DNA of 31,220 nt from Candidatus Atribacteria bacterium (lineage in GTDB: Bacteria; Atribacterota; Phoenicimicrobiia; Phoenicimicrobiales; Phoenicimicrobiaceae): NCBI GenBank assembly GCA_003513845.1, contig DOTB01000012.1, forward strand, positions 1 to 31,220. The letters are read 5' to 3'. The first letter of the stretch is position 1; every line of letters starts with the position of its first letter. A model generated the notes under the pieces. The model saw only the letters and a program-made list of their open reading frames with translations. It searched no databases and had not been told where the DNA came from. Shown here one piece after another: positions 1 through 8,348 of the stretch. Made by a program: the position numbers and the translations under genes.

Positions 1-45
1 CATTTCATCTTGTTTTTCCGCCTTTCCGTGTTTCATTTTTATCGA

Positions 46-408
46 TTATATTTGCAAAAGTATCGGGGTTAGTTTTTTTGATTTAATTATTGTAAAAGTT
101 TCTCTCCAGCCATATAATTTGCCATTCTTGAAATAATTTTCTAAATCCACAAATAACTTGAGAATCTCTTATAAATCTAAATTACAAATATCTATTATTT
201 CCGATAATTTAAGACAATAAAATTTCTTCTAACTTCCTAATACTTTCAGGAAAATCAAGCAATAATTTATGCCACAATTTTTTGTAATTTATATCAGGAT
301 AATTTTCACCTAACTCTTTTCAATTAGATTGCCAAGCAGCCCAAAAGCATATATTGCTTTTTCTATTAATATTAGTTCTGTATTTATCTCTTTATGTTTA
401 TTTGGCAT
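46..408 (-). pseudogene. decayed small gene, family unknown
   Basis: Reading the minus strand from an ATG at 408 gives a protein-like start (MPNKHKEINTELILIEK, then AIYAFGLLGNLIEK). It hits a TAG, but the next frame continues sensibly (ELGENYPDINYKKLWHKLL, then DFPESIRKLEEILLS) to a stop at 209. Further protein-like sequence (FVDLENYFKNGKLYGWRETF) follows behind more stops, down to about 46. The alternation of plausible amphipathic segments with stops suggests a gene broken by frameshifts. I do not recognise the family; sequence errors could also explain the breaks. Confidence 0.35.
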
Positions 409-462
409 ATAACCGTTTATCTTGTTATTTTTTTAAAACATTTATTTTTATCATTTTTTGGT

Positions 463-590
463 TATAATTATATTGTAGAGACATAATGAATTGTGCCTTC
501 TCCATATTATTGCCTGATTTCTCCTGTAGGTACGAGGCATCGTGCCCCTACGTTACTTTTTGTGCATTTTTTGGGTCTCAATTATAATTT
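463..590. repeat. palindromic intergenic repeat, family A, copy 1
   Basis: The core runs from a TTGTAGAGACATAATGAATT end (473) to a GCATCGTGCCCCTAC end (about 551). The two ends are imperfect inverted repeats of each other. Copy 2 at 18784-18900 matches it inside and also outside the core: both have TATAATTATATTGTAG on the left and TTACTTTTT...TGGGT on the right. No gene is visible inside. Confidence 0.6.
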
Positions 591-665
591 TATATTCGAC
601 AAAAGTTGGAAAAATCCTTCTTTTTTAAAGAAAGAATTATTATATAAAGTATTACAAGATTGCCA

Positions 666-699
666 CGGATGATATTCAATTAATATTGAATGTCATCCG
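666..699. repeat. 15-bp hairpin in intergenic repeat
   Basis: The arm CGGATGATATTCAAT (666-680) pairs with ATTGAATGTCATCCG (685-699) across a TAAT loop. There is one mismatch, which would be a G-U pair in RNA. It is followed by AGATTCTCACTCCCC...GTGGGAATGACAG (717-766), which has the look of another dispersed repeat. No U-run follows, so it is not a typical terminator. Confidence 0.45.
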
Positions 700-814
700 C
701 GCAAGGACAAATAATAGATTCTCACTCCCCGAATAGGTCGAGGACAGGTTTCGTGGGAATGACAGAAGGAAGAAATAAATTTGTAGTAAAATATTTTTCA
801 GTAAAAAGGGTTTT

Positions 815-844
815 TTGATTTAAATGGCGAATTATGTATATAAT
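815..844 (+). promoter_or_regulatory. probable sigma-70 type promoter of the patatin gene
   Basis: TTGATT (815-820) and a perfect TATAAT (839-844) are separated by 18 bases, about 78 bases upstream of the patatin start codon. This is a consensus match only. Confidence 0.45.
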
Positions 845-921
845 AGAAAGAATTAAACATAATAAATCAAACCCTATATTGAGATTGCTTCATTGCTTTG
901 CTCCACATAAGGAATGAATAA

Positions 922-1953
922 ATGAAAAAAATTAAAATAGAAAAAGACCCAGAGTTAGAAGATTTAATAGCTAAATGTAAGAAAAAAGGATTAAAATTCG
1001 GACTGGCTTTAGGGAGTGGTTCTGCCCGAGGAATGGCCCATATCGGTGTAATTCAAGTCCTGGAGGCTTATCATATCCCCATAGATATGATTGCTGGTAC
1101 CAGTATTGGTGCAGTAGTGGGTTCAGTATATGCTACTGGTGCCTCAACAGGAAAAATGAAAAAAGCGGCTTTAGCTATGAAACAGAAAGGTTCTTTTACT
1201 ATCTTTGACCCTACCATTCCTTTTTCGGGTTTAATAAGTGGTAATCGAGCAGAAGAAATTCTAAATAAAATTGCTTTGCGGGATAAAACTTTCGATGATT
1301 TAAAAATACCCTTTGCTGCAGTTGCTACTGACATAAAGACGGGAGCAAAAGTAATTTTAAACCAGGGGAGTGTAATAAAGGCAGTAAGAGCCAGTATCTC
1401 TATCCCAGGAATCTTTAATCCGGTAAAATATCAGGACTGCTACCTGGTAGATGGTGGAGTAGTAGACCCAGTCCCGGTAGATGTGGTCCAGAAGATGGGT
1501 GCTGATATTATCATTGCAGTCAGTCTGAACGAAAAAAGTCCAAAACCAATAATTATGATGGTAAACAAAGAAACTGGTGATCTAAAAGAAGTGGAGGATG
1601 CTTTTAATTTCAAGATAAATATAAAAGAAATTCCCAAATTCAAAGCAGCGGAAAAAATTACTTCTTTGGTAGAAAAAGAGGTAACCTCTTTAGGAAAAAA
1701 GATAAAAGGAGTCAAGAAGAAACTGGAAGGTCCACATATTATCGAAATAATAAGTAAATCTGTAGATATTATGGAAAAAGAGATTACTTCACAAGGTCTT
1801 GCCAAAGCGAATATAGTAATCATCCCCTTTGGTATTGAGGGAATTGGCCTTTTTGAATTCGATAAAGCTGATATAACTATCAAAGCAGGCATAGATGCCA
1901 CATTAGCTAAAATTCCCCAGATTAAAGAATCCATAAAAGAAAAACTAAAATAA
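922..1953 (+). CDS. patatin-like phospholipase (RssA/YlbK type)
   Basis: This is a predicted serine acyl hydrolase with the Ser-Asp dyad of the patatin family, probably a lipase or phospholipase at the membrane or in the cytoplasm. The oxyanion-hole motif GSGSARG lies at residues 31-37, the nucleophile elbow GTSIG at 59-63 (Ser61) and the catalytic DGG at 177-179 (Asp177). No signal peptide is seen. The last 150 residues are a lysine-rich extension beyond the core domain, which usually ends near residue 200-250; its role is unknown. The start is the ATG at 922, preceded by AAGGA. It is the only plus-strand gene in the first 9 kb and lies outside the neighbouring minus-strand glycosyltransferase group. 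The substrate cannot be told from sequence. Confidence 0.9.
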   Translation: MKKIKIEKDPELEDLIAKCKKKGLKFGLALGSGSARGMAHIGVIQVLEAYHIPIDMIAGTSIGAVVGSVYATGASTGKMKKAALAMKQKGSFTIFDPTIPFSGLISGNRAEEILNKIALRDKTFDDLKIPFAAVATDIKTGAKVILNQGSVIKAVRASISIPGIFNPVKYQDCYLVDGGVVDPVPVDVVQKMGADIIIAVSLNEKSPKPIIMMVNKETGDLKEVEDAFNFKINIKEIPKFKAAEKITSLVEKEVTSLGKKIKGVKKKLEGPHIIEIISKSVDIMEKEITSQGLAKANIVIIPFGIEGIGLFEFDKADITIKAGIDATLAKIPQIKESIKEKLK

Positions 1954-1968
1954 AAAGGCTTAAAAAAT

Positions 1969-2198
1969 ATGATTTTTGCAAAACTAAAGAAACGATATAA
2001 AAAAATCTTAACCCTCTTCGATAATTGGAATGATGGGACAACTAACTGGATGAAAAGACCCGAAGGAAGGATATTGGGTTAGAACTTGACTCGCACTTTA
2101 ATCTTGCTGAAATAACCAAACCCTATACAAAATACAAAAGAGCTTATTCTAGAGAGAAAAAGCTCTCAATGTCTTTTACCTTTAATGTTATATGTTAA
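1969..2198 (+). pseudogene. possible short gene remnant
   Basis: An ATG at 1969 opens 37 codons ending FDNWNDGTTNWMKRPEGRILG, then TAG. Another frame overlaps it and carries on with protein-like sequence (GLELDSHFNLAEITKPYTK, then YKRAYSREKKLSMSFTFNV) to a TAA at 2196. The alternating polar and aromatic end resembles the last strands of an outer-membrane barrel, but I cannot assign it. It could be the 3' end of a lost gene behind the patatin gene. Low confidence. Confidence 0.22.
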
Positions 2199-2222
2199 AA
2201 GAACAGCCCCCTTAACAATATT

Positions 2223-3971
2223 TTAACTCATATCGGAAAGGGAAGAACTGCCCAATATATAATTCCCTTGAAATAAACGATTGGTTTTATCTAATTTCTT
2301 AGACAACTTTTCTAAAAATATAAAGAGTAACTTATTTCCTAAATTAGGATCATCTTTAATTAATAGGTCAAGGTCTTTCTGTTCTATAAAAAGCAATTCT
2401 ACAAATTCACTGGCAATAGCATTAACCTGATGCCTTTCATTAACGATAGCTGTCTCACCTAAAAATCCTCCACTACATATATCAGCCAAAACAATTTCTT
2501 CGTTTCTTTCATTATATTTTACAATACGAAGGCAGCCCTTGATTACTATATAAAAAGATGAATCTTCTTCCCCTTCTTTAAAAATATATTCATCTTGTTT
2601 ATAAGCTTTAATGCTGGACATCTGGGCAATTTTTTCTAATTCAGCATCATTAAAATCTTTAAATTCCTTCATTCTCTTTAGAATTTCTTTTTTCTCATTT
2701 AGGTCAATTTTCTCATAATGTTTTTCATCAACAGATATATCAACCTTAAATAAATTTGCTTCTTCCACTATCTTTCTTAACTCTCTCTTATGTTCGAGGG
2801 CAAAATCTATTAATTTCTCCCAATCCTTCTGTATCCTTCTATAGGCAGTAAAAGGATCTTTTTTAGGAATAGCTTCATAAACACTTAAATATATATTTTT
2901 TATTGATTCTTGGCAAGCTTTTACGTCACCCTTTGATAAATATTCCATAGCAAGTAACAAATTAGTTTTAAAAACCTTATCTTCCAATTCATCAGTTAAA
3001 AATTCTCCAGGATAAGGGAAAAAATCTTTCGCGGAAACCATCCGCATATTACTTACTTCATATTGAGAATCTATTTTCGCCTTTTCATAAACAAATCGAT
3101 AGATATCTTCTCGAGTCCTCTTCCATATGGGATGGGTCTTCGGAGGTGGTAAATGTTTTACACTTAACTTATTATCTAAAAAGAAATTAAATCCAAACAT
3201 TTTTGCATTTATAAGGTAATCTATATCTTCTCCTCTGCAAACATTAGGGTCAAAAGGAACTATCTGGTATAAATTTTTATGAATCACCATAGCCCCACCA
3301 AAGGCAAAGGGGGTATGTTTAAGTCTCGGACCACATCCAATTATCTTATCAAAGGCCTTGGACTTACTTCCAAATCTATTCCAATAAGTCATCCAAGGCT
3401 CCATACTTACATCATCATAATAATTACCGTATTTGTTCAAATAATAACCAGCTACTGCATATACAGTTTCTCCATATACCCTTTTCCCTATAAATTCTCG
3501 AGCTATATCAATAAAATCAGGATTTTCAATAACTTCATCATCATCAAGTAAAATACTAATATCAGCATTAAGTATCTGAGAAGCAAATAAACACATATTC
3601 CTTACGTTGGCATATCCTTTTAAATTTAACAAAGAAAGTATGTTTTCTTTTAGATTAGAATTTCTTCCAAACCTCTTAATCTTTCTCAAAATCTTTTGAG
3701 TAAATAAATATGTCTCTACATCCAAATTTACCTCTTTAACTATTTTTTTCACCTTTCCTTCTACTTTCCTTTCTATTTCCCTGGTAGTAGGACAAACAAG
3801 TATAACTAATTTAAAGTCTTTCTTCTTTAATATTTTCATACTTTCTAACATTCTACCTAAAGTTCCTTCTGTATCTACAGGAGTGGCATGGTCATAAATT
3901 ATGTCCCCTTCTTTAAAAAAGTTCTCCTTCTTTCTCCCCCAATAGGTAGGTATAACCACTACAGTACGCAT
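2223..3971 (-). CDS. GT-A family glycosyltransferase fused to a C-terminal cyclic-nucleotide-binding domain
   Basis: The N-terminal 300 residues form a GT-A glycosyltransferase: MRTVVVIPTYWGR start, LLDDDEVIE acidic metal/nucleotide-sugar motif (DDDE at 143-146), FGGAMVIH at 224-231 and RGEDIDY at 246-252, typical positions for the acceptor/catalytic loop. Residues 300-430 are a helical linker. Residues about 430-560 are a CRP-like cNMP-binding beta-roll (IFKEGEEDSSFYIVIKG, then GGFLGETAIVNERHQ). The GE of the phosphate-binding cassette is present (505-506), but the arginine that contacts the cyclic phosphate in CRP and PKA is not at the expected place (HQ instead). No helix-turn-helix follows, so this is not a transcription factor. 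The start has GAGGGAGAG upstream. It is the last gene of the minus-strand group that begins at 7343. A sugar transferase switched by a nucleotide or other ligand is my inference. Confidence 0.8.
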   Translation of the reverse strand: MRTVVVIPTYWGRKKENFFKEGDIIYDHATPVDTEGTLGRMLESMKILKKKDFKLVILVCPTTREIERKVEGKVKKIVKEVNLDVETYLFTQKILRKIKRFGRNSNLKENILSLLNLKGYANVRNMCLFASQILNADISILLDDDEVIENPDFIDIAREFIGKRVYGETVYAVAGYYLNKYGNYYDDVSMEPWMTYWNRFGSKSKAFDKIIGCGPRLKHTPFAFGGAMVIHKNLYQIVPFDPNVCRGEDIDYLINAKMFGFNFFLDNKLSVKHLPPPKTHPIWKRTREDIYRFVYEKAKIDSQYEVSNMRMVSAKDFFPYPGEFLTDELEDKVFKTNLLLAMEYLSKGDVKACQESIKNIYLSVYEAIPKKDPFTAYRRIQKDWEKLIDFALEHKRELRKIVEEANLFKVDISVDEKHYEKIDLNEKKEILKRMKEFKDFNDAELEKIAQMSSIKAYKQDEYIFKEGEEDSSFYIVIKGCLRIVKYNERNEEIVLADICSGGFLGETAIVNERHQVNAIASEFVELLFIEQKDLDLLIKDDPNLGNKLLFIFLEKLSKKLDKTNRLFQGNYILGSSSLSDMS

Positions 3972-3994
3972 AATTTCTCTCCCTCACCATAATA

Positions 3995-4093
3995 AACAAG
4001 ATTGTCAGGGGAGTGAACTCCCCGCAAAACCTCTCTCTATCTACTTTTTACTCCATTTCTATTTTATATAAAACTTTTCCTAACAATCTTGTT
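3995..4093. repeat. MITE-like repeat, family B, copy 1, with terminal inverted repeats
   Basis: The 11-bp ends AACAAGATTGT (3995-4005) and ACAATCTTGTT (4083-4093) are perfect inverted repeats. The interior has a GGGGAG-TGAA-CTCCCC hairpin (4008-4023) and a TTTTATATAAAACTTTTC box. The same order of motifs recurs in the opposite orientation at about 11300-11390, between tRNA-Pro and bioY. No coding capacity. Confidence 0.5.
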
Positions 4094-4119
4094 AGAATAT
4101 ATTGTTTTTTAAACTTGTG

Positions 4120-4182
4120 CCCGTGAAAACGGGTAAAAGTATCCCTGTAAGAGCATCGGAATTTTTGAAATTCCGATGCTCT
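4120..4182. terminator. two tandem hairpins in the gap between glycosyltransferase genes
   Basis: CCCGT-GAAA-ACGGG (4120-4133) is a short hairpin with a GNRA-type loop. Behind it, the arm AGAGCATCGGAATTT (4150-4164) pairs perfectly over 15 bp with 4168-4182 across a 3-base loop. They sit in the 247-bp gap between the GT-B gene and the GT-cNMP gene. Neither strand has a long T run after the stem, so it may be an RNA processing or stability element, or a weak terminator. Confidence 0.45.
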
Positions 4183-4218
4183 AAAATTATTTGGTTAATT
4201 TATTCATCTATTTATTTT

Positions 4219-5412
4219 TTAGTCAACTACTTTCTTATATATTTTCTCAACTTCTCTTACTGTGTTCTTCCAGGAAAAATTTTTAACCGCATATTCACTA
4301 GCCTTTTTTCTTCTTTCTTTTTTATCAGGTCTGGTCAGTTCATTAATGATAGCTTCTGCCAGGGCAATATCGTCCTCCACCTCAACCAGAGTACCTACAT
4401 TTTCATTGATAAAATCGGGTAATCCTCCCTGATTGGTAGCTACTACCGGAGTCCCACAAGCCAGTGCTTCTATCGCCACAAGCCCAAAAGGTTCGCTCCT
4501 TGAAGGTACAGTGCTTACATCAGCAATATTATACAAATCCACTAACTGGTCCTGGTTTACATGCCCCAGAAAAAAAGTTTTCTTTAACTTTAAAAAATCT
4601 CTGAGTTCTTTTAGTTCCTCATACATTACCCCATTACCAGCAATTAAAGTCATAACTTCCTCTTTCATCTGATTTTCATATATTTTAGCAGCTTTTAATA
4701 AAATGTCTACCCCTTTAAAATGAGCTAATTTCCCGGCAAAAAATACCAGATAATCTGGTATTTCACTTATACCAAACCTTTCTAAAACTTCCCTTCTGGA
4801 TATATCTTTTACCCGAAAAAGTCTGGTATCATAACCATTATAGATAATTATTCTTCTTTCATCATCAATCTTATAAAGCTCTTTGGTTTCTCTGTCTACT
4901 TGTTTAGATATAGTAATAACTTTTCGAGCATTTTGAGCACCTTTTAAGGCGTAAAGATGATATCTTTTATCTTGATTAAACCCTTTTAAATCTGTTCCGT
5001 GCACTGTTACAACGTAAGGAATCCCAGTTTTTTGGGCAGCATAAGGGGTAATCCAGAGATGCTGAGCGTGAATAATATCAGGCTTAAATTTATCTGCCTC
5101 TTCTCCGGTCACTCTAACCATTATATCAATATACTTTCTCATTTGTGTTTTATTTAATTGATAAAATGTGATATTACTCCTGGGATGGCTAGTAAAACAG
5201 GGAAAATTAAAATCAATTTCAAAATCTTTATTACCCTCACCCTTGAACATTATTGGCCTAATTTCAAAATCCTCTGGAGATACTCTTTTATTTTCTGGGA
5301 AAATTACTTTTACTTTATGCCCAATCTTGGTTAACTCCTTGGCTAAATTTTTAGTGTAAACCCCACTCCCTGAACCTTCCAGAGGAAAATGATTTATTAT
5401 TAATATTTTCAT
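4219..5412 (-). CDS. GT-B glycosyltransferase, family 4 (group 1)
   Basis: This is a predicted retaining transferase moving a sugar from a nucleotide-sugar donor to a glycan, lipid or small-molecule acceptor in the cytoplasm. It opens with MKILIINHFPLEGSGSGVYT, the Gly-rich loop of family-4 enzymes. HAQHLW is at 115-120 and HGTDLK at 138-143. The EX7E signature is SEPFGLVAIE (Glu307, Glu315), followed by ACGTPVVATNQGGLPDFI, the nucleotide-sugar pocket. The length of 397 is usual. GGAGGGAGGGC precedes the ATG, and only 3 bases separate it from the upstream gene, so the two are co-transcribed. The donor and acceptor sugars are not readable from sequence; a surface glycan or a glycosylated compatible solute are both possible. 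Confidence 0.88.
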   Translation of the reverse strand: MKILIINHFPLEGSGSGVYTKNLAKELTKIGHKVKVIFPENKRVSPEDFEIRPIMFKGEGNKDFEIDFNFPCFTSHPRSNITFYQLNKTQMRKYIDIMVRVTGEEADKFKPDIIHAQHLWITPYAAQKTGIPYVVTVHGTDLKGFNQDKRYHLYALKGAQNARKVITISKQVDRETKELYKIDDERRIIIYNGYDTRLFRVKDISRREVLERFGISEIPDYLVFFAGKLAHFKGVDILLKAAKIYENQMKEEVMTLIAGNGVMYEELKELRDFLKLKKTFFLGHVNQDQLVDLYNIADVSTVPSRSEPFGLVAIEALACGTPVVATNQGGLPDFINENVGTLVEVEDDIALAEAIINELTRPDKKERRKKASEYAVKNFSWKNTVREVEKIYKKVVD

Positions 5413-5415
5413 TTT

Positions 5416-6588
5416 TTAGCCCTCCCTCCATCTTTCTAATTTGTCGATAAACTCATTCCAGGCCCTTAAAGTTTTTCTATATTCACTAATTACCTGTTTT
5501 AGGTTTGTGTAAGATATCTCTAACGCCTTAGGCAAGATCAAAAATCTCTTATCATTAAGGTAGGAGGCTACTGCCTGGGAACCTATAATTATATTCTCCT
5601 TCTGTTTATTTTTTACCTCTTCTAAATCTTCCCTTTTTAGCCAATTAAGAAAAGGATTCCGCCCAATCCATCCTAAACAAGCATAATAAAATCTATCCTT
5701 AATATTGCTATTATTTCTTATATCTGGCACTTCAGGATAATTACCAAAAGTATTATGAAATATTCTGGTATCTATATCAATACATTTTTTATCTATTTCT
5801 CTCAACTTAATCCCCAAGAGCGTATCTTCTCCTCGTGATAAAATATGTTCGCCATTTATATTATACACTGTAGAAAAAAAAGGAGGCAATTCTTTAAAAT
5901 CATTAAGTTTGATAGCTACATTCCCCCCCAATATCTTATCTGTTTCAAATACTTTTCGTTTTTTATCATTGTCTAAATTCAGGCAACTATGTTTCTCGGA
6001 ATTTATTAAAAATTCGTAGGCATCTTCTTTCTGTAAGCCAAAAAATAATTCTTTCATTCCGGTAAAACTCATAGGAGGAATAATATAATAACCAGAATAA
6101 TCACTGGTGGTAATAATAACTTCTTTTTTTTGTAAATATTCTAAATGCCTTCCGAAAAAATCTATCTCTTTTTCTATAATTTGATTATTTTCTTTCACCA
6201 ATACTCTCGGATAAACATCAGTATCTACAAATACTAATCCTTCTGAACCGCTCAATAAGGCTTGTATTACTACATAATTTCTATATTGCCCATAAGGAAC
6301 AACTCCATATTTTTCTAAAGTAGGGCAATCCAGTAAAGCCTTTATGCTTTCTAGAGATACCCCCATCCTTCTCTGTTGTGCTATCATTTGTTGAGCTTTA
6401 TTTATTTGTACCGCAAAAACCTTAACCTTCTCCTTCAAACTATCGATTAATTGATAATCACAACTATGAGAATACACAATTATAACGCTGTAAATTTTAT
6501 GATTATATTTTAATGCATTCGCCAAAAATTCATCTATGGGCTCTAAAGAATTAAAATGTTTAGTTATTATTCCTAATGATATTTTCAC
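5416..6588 (-). CDS. GT-A-like protein with DTD motif, function unknown
   Basis: The N-terminus looks like a Rossmann-type nucleotide-sugar fold (VKISLGIITKHFNSLEPIDE). A GLVFVDTDVYPRVL segment supplies a DxD metal-binding motif (122-124), and a RGEDTLLGIKL segment resembles the late GED motif of GT-A enzymes. The C-terminal 100 residues are helical and charged. I do not recognise the exact family. A longer in-frame ATG exists at 6618, but an ideal AAAGGAGGTG sits just inside it, 7 bases before the GTG at 6588. I therefore take the GTG, giving 390 residues and removing an overlap with the upstream gene. It lies directly before the GT-B gene and probably acts on the same glycan. Confidence 0.65.
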   Translation of the reverse strand: MKISLGIITKHFNSLEPIDEFLANALKYNHKIYSVIIVYSHSCDYQLIDSLKEKVKVFAVQINKAQQMIAQQRRMGVSLESIKALLDCPTLEKYGVVPYGQYRNYVVIQALLSGSEGLVFVDTDVYPRVLVKENNQIIEKEIDFFGRHLEYLQKKEVIITTSDYSGYYIIPPMSFTGMKELFFGLQKEDAYEFLINSEKHSCLNLDNDKKRKVFETDKILGGNVAIKLNDFKELPPFFSTVYNINGEHILSRGEDTLLGIKLREIDKKCIDIDTRIFHNTFGNYPEVPDIRNNSNIKDRFYYACLGWIGRNPFLNWLKREDLEEVKNKQKENIIIGSQAVASYLNDKRFLILPKALEISYTNLKQVISEYRKTLRAWNEFIDKLERWREG

Positions 6589-6614
6589 CAAAACACCTCC
6601 TTTGGTAAATAAAT

Positions 6615-7343
6615 TCATTCACCAGAGTGTTTATCTAATTCTTTTAGATAATTTACATAAGCTAAACCTAAGTCTGTGATGAGTAAATTATCATCTTCCG
6701 TACGAATAAAATCCAGAGAAAGAAGGGCATCTAAAATTGCCACTCTTTCTTGCTCACCAGGTATTTCTGATTGCCACACCTTATCAAATTCTTCTCGTTT
6801 AGCTAATTTTAACTTGAAAAGCCAGAACAAAACATACTTGGCGTAAAGAACAAGATAAATATCAGCAAAAAAAAAGCGCCACTTAATACTCTCATTTTGA
6901 AGTTTTTGAATATATTTAACTACTTCAGTATCTTCTAGGATTGTAGAATTTGATTCTTGATTTTCTCTTTTCAAAATACTATCCCATTCAGGATCACGAT
7001 AAGAAACTAATTTGTTAAAACCAGAATTAGAAATAGGTTTAAAAAGCTCTTTTTGTTTTGTCTGTAGTGCTTTGTGTTGTTTAAAATTTATAATATCAAT
7101 AATTTCACTATAAAATTTATAAATCGGCTTTTCAAATAAAAATACAATTAGAACTAAATAAACCATAATTAGGGCAACCCAGGAATTGGTTATTTCTACC
7201 AATGAGGCCTTGGTGGGCCACCAGATTAATAAAAGAATGCTGGCTATCACCAATAATATAATAAACAGAATCACTATAAATATAATTTTACGTATATTCA
7301 GAATGTCTTTCTTTTCTTTTTCTTTTAAACCGATTTTATGCAT
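6615..7343 (-). CDS. membrane protein with two TM helices and a winged-helix-like tail
   Basis: There are two hydrophobic helices, at about residues 19-42 (KIIFIVILFIILLVIASILL) and 54-70 (SWVALIMVYLVLIVFLF), followed by a cytosolic domain of about 170 residues. The last 45 residues (EQERVAILDALLSLDFIRTEDDNLLITDLGLAYVNYL) read like a winged-helix: a helix, a wing-like strand and a closing helix. I do not recognise the family. It is the first gene of the glycosyltransferase group and could be an accessory or regulatory membrane subunit. The ribosome-binding site AAGGAGG is 12 bases from this ATG and directly precedes an in-frame three-codon ORF, ATG AGT TAA. Confidence 0.65.
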   Translation of the reverse strand: MHKIGLKEKEKKDILNIRKIIFIVILFIILLVIASILLLIWWPTKASLVEITNSWVALIMVYLVLIVFLFEKPIYKFYSEIIDIINFKQHKALQTKQKELFKPISNSGFNKLVSYRDPEWDSILKRENQESNSTILEDTEVVKYIQKLQNESIKWRFFFADIYLVLYAKYVLFWLFKLKLAKREEFDKVWQSEIPGEQERVAILDALLSLDFIRTEDDNLLITDLGLAYVNYLKELDKHSGE

Positions 7344-7418
7344 TTAACTCATTTGCCTCCTTATCTAATAAAGAAGTTATACCATTTATATTTTACCATC
7401 AAATTTTTCAAGCTCTAT

Positions 7419-8015
7419 TTAATATATCTCTTTTATATAAGATTCTACTTTATTTCTAATAATTTCCTTAGTCAAGTTACTTCGCTTTGAACAAGAAATT
7501 GGTTTTTTAATTTCTAATTCAATTTTATTTAAACTTCTGATAAATTTTGCTCCCCTGGGCAAAACTTTGTCTGCTCCTTTGATTTTTATGGGCACAATAG
7601 GAACACCTACCTTGGTAGCCAGATAGGCAGCTCCTGCTTTAATGGGTAAATTATCTTTTTGCCGGTCAACTCCTCCTTCAGGGAAAATTCCCAAGACCCC
7701 GCCTTGTTGTAATATCTTCAGGGCTTTTTTTATAGATTTAATATTATTTATATTATTTTCCCTATGGATGGGGATAGAATCGACCTTCCTTAATAAATAA
7801 CCAAGACAGGGTATTTCAAAAAGATAATCCGCAGCTATAAAAGTTATTTTAGGCCTGATAGATATCCCAAGAATAATTGGGTCTAATAAACTCGTATGAT
7901 TGGCCACAACAATAAACGAACCATCTTGGGGTAAATTCTGTTGACCGGTTACTTTAAACTTGAATAATAACTTAAAAATGATTAATAATGTAATTTTAGC
8001 AATATTATATAACAA
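7419..8015 (-). CDS. plsC: 1-acyl-sn-glycerol-3-phosphate acyltransferase (PlsC family)
   Basis: This enzyme is predicted to acylate lysophosphatidate to phosphatidate at the inner face of the membrane in phospholipid synthesis. The catalytic HX4D box is NHTSLLD (His40, Asp45), and the glycerol-phosphate motif FPEGG is at 111-115, where many members have FPEGTR. A hydrophobic N-terminal helix covers residues 3-18. At 198 residues it is on the short side but normal. The start is a TTG at 8015 with GGGGT upstream; no ATG lies nearby in frame, so the exact start is uncertain. It could instead use another acyl acceptor, as the family is broad. Confidence 0.87.
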   Translation of the reverse strand: MLYNIAKITLLIIFKLLFKFKVTGQQNLPQDGSFIVVANHTSLLDPIILGISIRPKITFIAADYLFEIPCLGYLLRKVDSIPIHRENNINNIKSIKKALKILQQGGVLGIFPEGGVDRQKDNLPIKAGAAYLATKVGVPIVPIKIKGADKVLPRGAKFIRSLNKIELEIKKPISCSKRSNLTKEIIRNKVESYIKEIY

Positions 8016-8067
8016 ACTTATCTACCCCATTATTTATCTCAGGCTTGTTTTAAAATCCAGTCACTTA

Positions 8068-8265
8068 TTATTTTTGAAGCCACCACTGTTGAAATTGTTT
8101 CTTCAATTTTTCATATTCTGAAGGTACCCCAGTTTGAGCGGAAATAGTTACAATTCTTTATTCTACAAAATAAGTAAAAATCCTCTTTTTTTATGCAAAA
8201 GTTTTTGATCACTTGAGTTAAGTTTATATCAACTGTTCCCGACATTGCTACCCGGAAAGTGCCAT
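8068..8265 (-). pseudogene. frameshifted small gene, family unknown
   Basis: An excellent AAAGGAGGT lies five bases before an ATG at 8265, but that frame stops after five codons. The neighbouring frame continues with protein-like sequence (TFRVAMSGTVDINLTQVI, then KNFCIKKEDFYLFCR). After about 8125 the first frame resumes (IVTISAQTGVPSEYEKLKK, then QFQQWWLQK) up to TAA at 8068. Two compensating indels would restore one protein of about 65-70 residues. Either the gene is decaying or the sequence has two indel errors. I do not recognise the protein. Confidence 0.38.
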
Positions 8266-8348
8266 CCTGTACCTCCTTTGGTGGGATAATTATACCAAAA
8301 AAATTACTTAATTACTGAGCAGGAACAACCGCCCCCTTGACAATTTTT

